DNA of 64,000 bases from Nitrosomonas communis (GTDB taxonomy: Bacteria > Pseudomonadota > Gammaproteobacteria > Burkholderiales > Nitrosomonadaceae): the NCBI RefSeq assembly GCF_900114745.1, contig NZ_FOUB01000005.1:1-64000 (forward strand). The letters are read 5' to 3'. The notes beneath the pieces are model-generated. The model ran no database searches, was not told where the DNA came from, and worked only from the letters and a program-made list of their open reading frames with translations. Shown piece after piece: positions 57,394 to 64,000 of the stretch. Positions within the stretch are counted from its first letter, which is position 1, and each line of letters begins with the position of its first letter. Position numbers and translations under genes: made by a program.

Positions 57394-59208
57394 ATGTCAC
57401 GCCCACTCCGTAATATCGCAATAATTGCTCACGTTGATCATGGCAAAACTACTATGGTAGACAAATTGCTGCATCAGGCAGGGACGTTTGCCGCGCATCA
57501 GACCATCGCCGAACGCGTCATGGATTCCAACGATATCGAACGTGAGCGTGGCATCACGATTTTTTCCAAGAATTGCGCAGTCGATTATGAGGGTGTGCAT
57601 ATCAATATCGTCGATACGCCTGGGCATGCCGATTTTGGCGGTGAAGTCGAGCGTGTGTTGTCCATGGTGGATGGGGTGTTGTTGCTAGTGGATGCCGTGG
57701 AAGGGCCGATGCCGCAGACACGTTTTGTCACCAAAAAAGCGTTGGCGCTGGGGCTACGGCCGATTGTCGTCATTAACAAAATCGATCGTCCTGGTGCGAG
57801 ACCGGATTGGGTGATCAATCATACTTTTGATCTGTTTGATAAATTGAATGCAACGGAAGCGCAGCTGGATTTTCCAGTCGTGTATGCCTCCGCACTCAAT
57901 GGCTTTGCCACGTTGGATCCGAAGCAAACCAGCCCGGATATGCGACCGTTGTTCGAAACCATTCTCAGGCATGTGCCTGAACCTTCTGGTAATCCTGACG
58001 AACCGCTGCAATTGCAAATCAATGCACTTGATTATTCCAGCTTTGTTGGGCGCATTGGCGTGGGTCGGATTACGCGCGGACGACTCAAGCCTGCTCAGGA
58101 GGTGATGGTTATGACCGGAGATCAAACCCCCAAGAAAGCGCGCGTCAACCAGGTATTTGGTTTCCGCGGCCTGGAACGTGTGCCGCTGAGTGAAGCATTA
58201 GCAGGCGATATCGTGTTAGTGAACGGAATTGAAGAGCTCAGCATCGGCACTACCCTGGCAGATGTCGATCATCCTGAAGCATTACCAATGCCGAAGGTAG
58301 ATGAGCCAACCCTGTCCATGACTTTTCAGGTCAATACCTCTCCCTTTGCGGGCAAAGAAGGAAAATTTGTCACCAGCCGCCAGTTACGCGAGCGTCTGGA
58401 AAAAGAACTGCTCACCAATGTGGCGCTCAAGCTGGAAGAAACGGGTGAGACTGATTCTTTCCTAGTTTCCGGGCGTGGCGAATTGCATTTGACGATCTTA
58501 TTGGAGAATATGCGGCGCGAGGGTTATGAATTAGCTGTTTCGCGCCCCCGAGTGGTGATTCGTGAAATTAATGGGGAAAAATGCGAACCTTTCGAAGTGC
58601 TCACGGTGGATGTCGATGAAGAAAATCAGGGTGCCGTGATGGAAGCGCTGGGGATGCGGCGTGGCGATTTGCTTGATATGGTATCGGATGGGCATGGCCG
58701 GGTCAGACTGGATTATCGTATCCCTGCACGGGGTCTGATTGGCTTCCAATCTGAATTCATGACCATGACGCGTGGTACCGGCATGATGAGTCATGTTTTC
58801 GATGAATACGCACCGATGCGCTCGGAAATTGCAGCACGCAGAAACGGGGTGCTGATTTCTGCCGAGTATGGCGAAGCAGTCGCCTATGCCCTTTGGAAAC
58901 TGCAAGAGCGGGGACGCATGTTTGTCAGCCCGGGTGATCCGGTTTATGAAGGCATGGTGATCGGAATTCATAGCCGCGATAACGATCTGGTGGTTAATCC
59001 GATCAAGGGCAAGCAATTAACCAATATTCGTGCCTCCGGCCATGACGAAGCCGTGGTGCTGACACCACCGATCCAACTGACTTTGGAGTCTGCTATTGAA
59101 TTTATTGCGGATGATGAATTGGCAGAAATTACGCCCAAAAGCATTCGGATACGTAAACGCTTTCTGCTGGAGCATGAACGTAAAAGAGCATCGCGCACGG
59201 CCGCATAA
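57394..59208 (+). CDS. typA: Ribosome-associated GTPase TypA/BipA
   Basis: A 604-residue translational GTPase that aids ribosome assembly at low temperature and under stress. It shows the P-loop [16 protein letters not shown], switch regions [11 protein letters not shown] and [28 protein letters not shown], an elongation-factor fold and the BipA C-terminal domain ([17 protein letters not shown] and [19 protein letters not shown]). Length is normal. It starts at ATG 57394. Confidence 0.97.
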   Translation: MSRPLRNIAIIAHVDHGKTTMVDKLLHQAGTFAAHQTIAERVMDSNDIERERGITIFSKNCAVDYEGVHINIVDTPGHADFGGEVERVLSMVDGVLLLVDAVEGPMPQTRFVTKKALALGLRPIVVINKIDRPGARPDWVINHTFDLFDKLNATEAQLDFPVVYASALNGFATLDPKQTSPDMRPLFETILRHVPEPSGNPDEPLQLQINALDYSSFVGRIGVGRITRGRLKPAQEVMVMTGDQTPKKARVNQVFGFRGLERVPLSEALAGDIVLVNGIEELSIGTTLADVDHPEALPMPKVDEPTLSMTFQVNTSPFAGKEGKFVTSRQLRERLEKELLTNVALKLEETGETDSFLVSGRGELHLTILLENMRREGYELAVSRPRVVIREINGEKCEPFEVLTVDVDEENQGAVMEALGMRRGDLLDMVSDGHGRVRLDYRIPARGLIGFQSEFMTMTRGTGMMSHVFDEYAPMRSEIAARRNGVLISAEYGEAVAYALWKLQERGRMFVSPGDPVYEGMVIGIHSRDNDLVVNPIKGKQLTNIRASGHDEAVVLTPPIQLTLESAIEFIADDELAEITPKSIRIRKRFLLEHERKRASRTAA

Positions 59209-59237
59209 ACTATCTTTTTCTGTCTTTACCTGCCGAC

Positions 59238-59876
59238 ATGAATGGACGCACATTGTGGTATATCGCTGATCCGATGTGCTCCTGGTGCTGGGGGTTTTCA
59301 CCCGTCATTGAAGCAATCAGGCGTAATTATGGCGAGCGCCTGGCGATCAAGCTGGTAGTGGGCGGGCTGCGTGCCGGCACCACCGAACCGCTTGCACCCG
59401 GGAAACGTGCAGAGATACTGCAGCACTGGCATAACGTACAGCGTGTGACCGGACAACCCTTCATGTTTAAAGGTGCTCTGCCAGCGGGATTCATTTACGA
59501 TACCGAACCCGCGTGCCGCGCTCTGGTCAGCGCTACGCTCATCGATTCATCGTATACCTTTCCGTTACTCGCTGCCATTCAACATGCTTTTTACGTTGAA
59601 CAAGCCAATGTGACCCAACCCAAAGTGCTGATTCAACTCGCGACTGAGGTAGGTATCTCTGCCGAACCATTCTCGCAAGTGTTTGCGTCAGATGTTGCTA
59701 AGCAGACAACACAGGATCACTTTCACCAGGCTATTCAATGGGGAGTTCGAGGTTTTCCCACCGTTATCGGACAGGATATTACCGGCCTTCATTTGCTGAC
59801 TAATGGCTATTGCACTATTCAAGCCATAAGTCAGCGCATCGATATCTGGTTAAATACGCCTAATAGTCATGGCTGA
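59238..59876 (+). CDS. DsbA-family (FrnE-like) thioredoxin-fold protein
   Basis: A 212-residue cytosolic protein with the CxxC motif in YIADPMCSWCWGFSP near residue 12 and the cis-Pro loop WGVRGFPTVIG near residue 170, the layout of the DsbA/FrnE group. It lacks a signal peptide, so it is not the periplasmic DsbA. It follows typA by 29 bases, possibly in one transcript. MITE copy 5 begins seven bases past its stop. Confidence 0.88.
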   Translation: MNGRTLWYIADPMCSWCWGFSPVIEAIRRNYGERLAIKLVVGGLRAGTTEPLAPGKRAEILQHWHNVQRVTGQPFMFKGALPAGFIYDTEPACRALVSATLIDSSYTFPLLAAIQHAFYVEQANVTQPKVLIQLATEVGISAEPFSQVFASDVAKQTTQDHFHQAIQWGVRGFPTVIGQDITGLHLLTNGYCTIQAISQRIDIWLNTPNSHG

Positions 59877-59882
59877 TCATTT

Positions 59883-59985
59883 ATTCCATTTCTAAATCAA
59901 AACTGACTTTGTCGGCTTCACCTTGCCGTATTATTTATACTGTCTGCGGCTCGCCTTCGCATCATTTTTGATTTGGAAATGGAAT
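59883..59985. repeat. Inverted-repeat element (MITE-like), copy 5
   Basis: A 103-bp copy with ATTCCATTTCTAAATCAAAA on the left and TTTTGATTTGGAAATGGAAT on the right, and the full set of interior words. The best-preserved copy together with that at 20567. The following 59986-60186 shows no gene. Confidence 0.9.
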
Positions 59986-60186
59986 TAGTACCGAGGAGCA
60001 CGTAAACACGCGTAAGGGGAGTAGAGAGTCTGCTCTCTGCTATACTATGTATTGATGGCCAGGTCTACAGATCTAGATTTTATGAACTGTATCACATGTT
60101 ATTGAATATAGAACTGGCCTCTCTGTTGCATAACTTGCCGAGTTCCGATTGATTCAGGATTGCTGAAAAACTGGGGAGGTTTACCA

Positions 60187-60966
60187 ATGATATTTGCTCA
60201 TCGAGAAGGGTGCTTATTGCGAAGTTTGCTGATCACATTTCTACTATTATGTGGAATGTATTCTTCGTTAGCTCAGGCTGAAATCTGGAGTCGTACAGCA
60301 ATAAGCGGAATGAAAGATGTTGCTGTCGCGCCTGACGGCATCATCTGGCTGACCGATAAGAACGGCGCAGTCTGGAAGTCGGATAATATCTACGCCTCCT
60401 CACTCACACAGATTGAGACAAGCGGTTTTAGCCGAATATCTGTTGGACCGGATGGTGTGGTATGGGCAGTTAAATCCAATGGGACATTGTGGAAATTTGC
60501 CACAGATAGCTGGAGCGAAACAGCAGCAAAGGAAATAGAAGATGTGGCTATTGCCCTCGATAGCAAAAAAGTTTGGGTAGTTAGAAAAAATGGCACCATA
60601 TGGTTTAGTAGCGATCAAGGGCAGCGCTTCATGCAGATTGAGGGAAGTGATTTTAGTCGGATTTCTGTTAAATCTGAAAATATGGTATGGGCAGTTAAAT
60701 CCGATGGTACCTTGTGGAATCTGGCCGCGGGAAATTGGAACAAAACAGCGGCAAACGGTATAGAAGATATTGCCATCGCACCAAACGGTTTGATCTGGTT
60801 CAGCGGAAAAGATGGAACGGTATCGAGCTCATCAGATGATGGCATTACTTTCATTCTATACGAAGAAGTCGGTGGTTTGAAAAATATCGATGCCAGGAAC
60901 AGAGGCGCCTGGGTCGTCAGCTTCGATGGCACACTATGGCATAAATTCTTTTCTCCTCAGTTCTGA
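60187..60966 (+). CDS. Exported tectonin-repeat beta-propeller protein
   Basis: A 259-residue protein with a signal peptide (LLITFLLLCGMYSSLAQA) and five to six repeats of the form ISVGPDGVVWAVKSNGTLW or IAIAPNGLIWFSGKDGTV. These are tectonin (TECPR) repeats, which fold into a beta-propeller lectin that binds lipopolysaccharide or glycans in known members. I chose ATG 60187 with GGGGAGG eight bases upstream. It stands alone, and its partner is unknown. Confidence 0.85.
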   Translation: MIFAHREGCLLRSLLITFLLLCGMYSSLAQAEIWSRTAISGMKDVAVAPDGIIWLTDKNGAVWKSDNIYASSLTQIETSGFSRISVGPDGVVWAVKSNGTLWKFATDSWSETAAKEIEDVAIALDSKKVWVVRKNGTIWFSSDQGQRFMQIEGSDFSRISVKSENMVWAVKSDGTLWNLAAGNWNKTAANGIEDIAIAPNGLIWFSGKDGTVSSSSDDGITFILYEEVGGLKNIDARNRGAWVVSFDGTLWHKFFSPQF

Positions 60967-61018
60967 TTCCATTTTTTAATTAAACCAGATACTGCTCTAG
61001 TCAGCCTTCTCGCAGCTT

Positions 61019-61048
61019 GCGTAGGGTGCAATAGCGAAGCGTATGTGC
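61019..61048. repeat. REP-like motif, inverted copy
   Basis: GCGTAGGGTGCAATAGCGAA and GCGTATG form the reverse complement of the two motifs at 61228 and 62525. It is short and imperfect. The rest of 60967-61345 has no gene. Confidence 0.5.
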
Positions 61049-61227
61049 CCTGGTGTGTCCGGCATGGGCTAAAACTTGTTATCTGAAAGCAGATATGAGG
61101 TATGCATGTCCATAAAAAATGTATGCAATTAAATTATTGCTTGGGTTTTTGTTACCGCTTAGCATGGCTATAAAATTTGATTCAAAAAGAGCATTTATAT
61201 CTTTTAGTAGCCGGAAGTTTAAACCTT

Positions 61228-61271
61228 GTCATGGCGGCGCAATATAGTTTCGCCTATTGCACTCTACAGCC
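61228..61271. repeat. REP-like motif, copy upstream of ornithine decarboxylase
   Basis: A 44-base motif (GTCATGGCGGCGCAATATAG, then TTTCGCCTATTGCACTCTAC and AGCC) that recurs with about nine differences at 62525-62568. The two copies flank the ornithine decarboxylase gene in the same orientation. Confidence 0.6.
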
Positions 61272-61345
61272 GTACAGTCCTGTGAGCCGGACAGTGGAAC
61301 AGACTGAAAAGAGAAAATAGAAATGCCAACTGTAAGGCCTTGTAA

Positions 61346-62482
61346 ATGGGCCTGCCGATGAAGAAAAACACAACAGAGTTGAAAAAAACCATCACCTCCC
61401 TTGCGAAAAAGCACGGTACGCCGCTATTTTTGATTAGCGAGAGCCTACTCATCGAGCAGGTGAAGAAATTTCAGACGCTACTGCCAAGCGTTAATCCGTT
61501 CTATGCGGTAAAAGCGAACAGCCATCCCTTCGTGTTGAAGATACTTGCAGAGTACGGAATCGGTTTTGACGTTGCGTCGATGCAGGAGATGGAAGCGGTT
61601 CTCGATCTCGGCGTCAAACCCGATCGCATAATCTTTGCGAACACAGTCAAGCGGCCCGAGGCTTTGCAGTTTGCGGCCCAGCATGGTGTGCGGTTAATGA
61701 CATTCGATTCAGAATACGAGCTCAACAAGATCGCGAAATATGCGCCGGGTGCGCACGTCTTGATAAGGATAAAGGTGCCGAATGTCGGCTCGCTCGTCGA
61801 GCTGTCCTTAAAATTCGGGGCCGAGCCGACCGATGCGATTCCTCTCCTTATCAAAGCCTTTCAAATGAAACTCAAACCGGTGGGAGTGAGTTTCCACGTT
61901 GGGTCGCAAAGTACCAACGAGGAGAACTATCTTGCATCCCTTGAAATGGCGTCAATGATATTCAATGAGGCTAAGCTTAAGCAGTTGCCCCTGGAAATTC
62001 TCGATATCGGTGGCGGCTTTCCGATCCGACACTTTGACCAGGACAAGGATATCTTCTCTCCCATGTCGATTCAAATAAAGAAGGAATTGAAACGCTTGTT
62101 CGGTCCGGATGTCCAAGTGATCGCTGAGCCAGGCCGGGCGTTCGTTGGGCCAGCATGCTATTTGGTTATGCAGGTGGTGGGCAAATCGATTCGTGGCAAT
62201 AAGCATTGGTACTATCTTGACGATGGCGTGTATGGCTCACTGTCCGGCATCATCTTCGATCATGCGAAATACCAGTACCATACCTTTCGTAGAGGAGTCA
62301 CGCAAATAACCACCCTTGCTGGACCTACCTGTGATTCACTGGACATCATATCAGTGAGCGAGGATATGCCAGAATTGGAGATCGGAGATCTTATCTATTG
62401 TGAAAACATTGGAGCCTATTCCTGGACGACAGCTACTAACTTCAACGGCATACCGCCAGCAGAAGTGGTTTTGATACCGTAG
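61346..62482 (+). CDS. Type III PLP-dependent ornithine decarboxylase (ODC/DapDC fold)
   Basis: A 378-residue PLP enzyme that makes putrescine from ornithine (lysine is possible). It shows the PLP lysine in FYAVKANSHPFVL, SFHVGSQS, ILDIGGGFP, VIAEPGRAFVGPA and the catalytic GPTCDSLDII, whose Cys donates the proton. The product can feed homospermidine synthase at 23.0 kb. The start is ATG 61346 or ATG 61358; no strong ribosome-binding site decides. REP-like motifs lie on both sides. Confidence 0.9.
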   Translation: MGLPMKKNTTELKKTITSLAKKHGTPLFLISESLLIEQVKKFQTLLPSVNPFYAVKANSHPFVLKILAEYGIGFDVASMQEMEAVLDLGVKPDRIIFANTVKRPEALQFAAQHGVRLMTFDSEYELNKIAKYAPGAHVLIRIKVPNVGSLVELSLKFGAEPTDAIPLLIKAFQMKLKPVGVSFHVGSQSTNEENYLASLEMASMIFNEAKLKQLPLEILDIGGGFPIRHFDQDKDIFSPMSIQIKKELKRLFGPDVQVIAEPGRAFVGPACYLVMQVVGKSIRGNKHWYYLDDGVYGSLSGIIFDHAKYQYHTFRRGVTQITTLAGPTCDSLDIISVSEDMPELEIGDLIYCENIGAYSWTTATNFNGIPPAEVVLIP

Positions 62483-62524
62483 AGAGTAGAAGATAGCTTC
62501 GTGTAGCCAAGAATGTTAAATCTG

Positions 62525-62568
62525 GTCATAGCGGCGCAATACGGCTTCGCCTACTACGCCCTACGGCC
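62525..62568. repeat. REP-like motif, copy downstream of ornithine decarboxylase
   Basis: GTCATAGCGGCGCAATACGG and CTTCGCCTACTACGCCCTAC with GGCC, the partner of the copy at 61228. It begins 43 bases past the decarboxylase stop. Confidence 0.6.
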
Positions 62569-62623
62569 CTTACCCCGATGTAGTCCGTAGCAAGAGCTAC
62601 GGGCGAATTAAATCTAGAAGAGA

Positions 62624-62797
62624 TTAACTTAATTCCTTAATGATATGCTTAGCCAAGTACTTTTTGATTTCACGATGACATGGTATAGGCTGAGAAACTT
62701 TTGTTTCTGGATTTTGATACCAATCATGCTTTCCACCATGGCGGATCAAAATACATCCCATTTCCTCCAGCCTTACGATCAAGTCTCTTCTCTTCAC
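62624..62797 (-). CDS. hicA: HicA-type mRNA interferase toxin
   Basis: A 57-residue protein read from a GTG start: VKRRDLIVRLEEMGCILIRH, then GGKHDWYQNPETKVSQPIP and HREIKKYLAKHIIKEL. This is the complete HicA double-stranded-RNA-binding-like fold with the catalytic His in RHGGKHD. The GTG overlaps the hicB stop by four bases (GTGA), so translation is coupled. Type II toxin of the pair; toxin gene after antitoxin gene, the reverse of the commonest order. It is easily missed because of the GTG start and small size. Confidence 0.85.
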   Translation of the reverse strand: MKRRDLIVRLEEMGCILIRHGGKHDWYQNPETKVSQPIPCHREIKKYLAKHIIKELS

Positions 62798-62991
62798 AAC
62801 ACGTTAAGTTCTGCATGGTGCCGGACTGCAGGAATATGACCATCTGTCAGCTCCTTATAAATATCTTTCAGGTTTTCCTTTAATTCCTCGAGCGATTCCC
62901 CTTGCGTCATATAATCAGGAAATTCATCAAGGTAACCTAACCACATCTCGCCGTCTTGCCAGTATGTAAAAGCCATTACAGTTTTATTCAT
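62794..62991 (-). CDS. hicB: HicB-type antitoxin
   Basis: A 65-residue protein: FTYWQDGEMWLGYLDEFPDY, then TQGESLEELKENLKDIYKEL, the HicB partial RNase-H-like fold with GxSLEEA-like helix. It lacks the C-terminal DNA-binding domain present in longer HicB proteins, so autoregulation may differ. It directly precedes hicA. Confidence 0.85.
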   Translation of the reverse strand: MNKTVMAFTYWQDGEMWLGYLDEFPDYMTQGESLEELKENLKDIYKELTDGHIPAVRHHAELNVL

Positions 62992-63337
62992 TCATTTACC
63001 TTTTAAGTATCAAGTAAAGTGATTTGCTCTCGCAAAAATCAGCACCATAACCTTATGTCAACGTTTGCATCTCCAAAATAAAAGATTTAAATAAATCCAA
63101 TAAAACCCTATCATAAACCTGTGAGCATTATGCATAAAATATGATTTTTTAAATGAGGCTTGCCTTCTTTATTCGAGAAAGCTTTGGGGAAAGCATTTAA
63201 ATAGATCGAATTCCGCATTCGCGACCTGGCCCCGTTCTATTGTGAGCGGCACGATCGTGAGCCAAATACTCAAATGGGTTGAAAGGAAAGGGTAGAAATG
63301 TCAAATGTAAGGCCTGCCCCCGAAATAGCGCTATATC

Positions 63338-63392
63338 TCCTTTCATAAGCTACTTCTATTATTTCACTTATGAAGTAGAAATGGAATTACTT
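63338..63392. repeat. Solo IS630-type terminal sequence
   Basis: CTACTTCTATTATTTCACTT and ATGAAGTAGAAATGGAATTA match the outer end of the IS630 remnant at 21081-21125 with few changes. It has no transposase nearby. It ends in AAATGGAAT, the same terminal word as the MITE copies. The rest of 62992-63386 holds no gene; a short motif (TAGAAATGTCAAATGTAAGG) at 63293 recurs at 61318 and, in part, at 894. Confidence 0.65.
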
Positions 63393-63752
63393 GGCATATC
63401 CGTACTGATTGACTGCTTTATTAACTAATTCATTTAATGGCAGCGATTCATCATTTTGGTTATAGGCTTCAGTTTTCTTAAAAAAATTTATTAATGCTTT
63501 CCGTAAAGCGATTACATGGTTAACACCTTCCTCAGCACCACTAATTTTTACAGATTCAATGGATTTCACTTCGCCAATGAACGATGGTTTTTCTATCAGT
63601 TTTATAACAAGTTGCAGCAGACGTCCATCCCTGTCGTAAGCGACATACTCACCATTTTTCACATCTATGGGTTCTAACCATATTTCAGCATTCGCCGCTG
63701 AGTTAAATATTGCGACATCGCCATGCTCGACGACAATAATAGGAGCCCTCAT
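63387..63752 (-). CDS. Probable immunity protein of the adjacent toxin
   Basis: A 121-residue cytosolic protein (PIIVVEHGDVAIFNSAANAEIWLEPIDV at the start, in two parts, then KISGAEEGVNHVIALRKALINFF). No family is firmly recognised, but its size, acidic character and position fit an immunity gene: the ATG at 63752 overlaps the stop of the toxin gene by one base (TGATG). AGCGATCCCC-type spacing shows no separate promoter. Confidence 0.7.
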   Translation of the reverse strand: MRAPIIVVEHGDVAIFNSAANAEIWLEPIDVKNGEYVAYDRDGRLLQLVIKLIEKPSFIGEVKSIESVKISGAEEGVNHVIALRKALINFFKKTEAYNQNDESLPLNELVNKAVNQYGYAK

Positions 63753-64000
63753 CAGAAGCGATCCCCAAATGAATTATCAGTAGTATCCCAAGGACGATGT
63801 CTTCCAATACCCTGACCTGGCCTTGTTTGACCAGTCACAGAATCTACGCCTCTTCGATGATAATGAGGAAAGCGCCCAATCGAATGGCCTGTTCTATTTC
63901 CAAAAGGTGCAACCCTAAAATTTTTTCCAATTGATAATTCCCAACCAAGTTGGTAACCTCGATATAGGCCAGCACCCGCAAGGCTTGCTCCCAAACCATG
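63752..64000 (-). CDS. Polymorphic (RHS-like) toxin, C-terminal end, cut by the window
   Basis: The last 80 or more residues of a larger protein that continues past the window edge. ELSIGKNFRVAPFGNRTG and GRFPHYHRRGVDSVTGQT then GIGRHRPWD form the short conserved terminal module seen at the end of many RHS/polymorphic toxins. Only the C-terminal toxin end is visible, so the delivery class cannot be told. The immunity gene follows directly. Confidence 0.7.
   Translation of the reverse strand, partial: HGLGASLAGAGLYRGYQLGWELSIGKNFRVAPFGNRTGHSIGRFPHYHRRGVDSVTGQTRPGQGIGRHRPWDTTDNSFGDRF

Overview
The window looks like a chromosomal segment of a betaproteobacterium, most plausibly a Nitrosomonas-like ammonia oxidiser (Nitrosomonadales). 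This rests on gene content and neighbourhoods: a yggS/pilT/pilU block, mnmG-rsmG-parA-parB, nusB-ribH-ribBA-ribE, an alpha carbonic anhydrase, copper-handling genes and homospermidine synthase. It is an inference, because no rRNA is present to confirm it.

Layout. 1-3.8 kb is a graveyard of IS110, IS5 and S9-peptidase remnants plus a DUF4156 lipoprotein and a berberine-bridge-type FAD oxidase. 4.4-11.1 kb is housekeeping: lolD/lolC, rsmD-coaD-ferredoxin, yggS, pilT and pilU. 11.2-14.5 kb holds a periplasmic carbonic anhydrase, small exported proteins and a dead IS30 element. 14.6-20.5 kb is a redox/metal block: cutA, dsbD, a TlpA-like thioredoxin, ttcA, then cupredoxin, DUF411 and cytochrome c. 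20.6-29.9 kb carries an IS630 scar, tRNA-Arg(CCG), a CNNM/CorC protein, homospermidine synthase, a perfect parS-type site and mnmG-rsmG-parA-parB. 30-32.3 kb is a decaying patch with a carotenoid oxygenase interrupted by an amber codon. 33.3-36.4 kb is a malyl-CoA lyase/malate thiokinase operon. 37.2-42.1 kb is pncC, pgpA, thiL and riboflavin genes.

42.4-56.7 kb is the most unusual part. A near-consensus sigma-54 promoter precedes a one-directional row of genes for a protein with an acidic leader and an amphipathic core, a HEVGH metalloprotease-like protein, a 595-residue protein of unknown family, two peptidoglycan-binding-domain enzymes (one a 1024-residue multi-hydrolase), a tail-fibre-like protein, an M23 endopeptidase and an amidohydrolase. 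The row ends against a convergent sigma-54 activator with a degenerate receiver domain. None of these proteins has a recognisable signal peptide, and several share an acidic/aromatic N-terminus. It may be a sigma-54-switched set of wall-attacking effectors.

57.4-64 kb returns to typA and a DsbA-like protein, then a tectonin-repeat protein, ornithine decarboxylase (which can feed the homospermidine synthase), a hicAB pair, and the end of a polymorphic toxin with its probable immunity gene.

Five copies of a roughly 100-bp inverted-repeat element are scattered through the window. Their ends resemble the end of the IS630 remnant, which suggests a MITE family mobilised by such a transposase.
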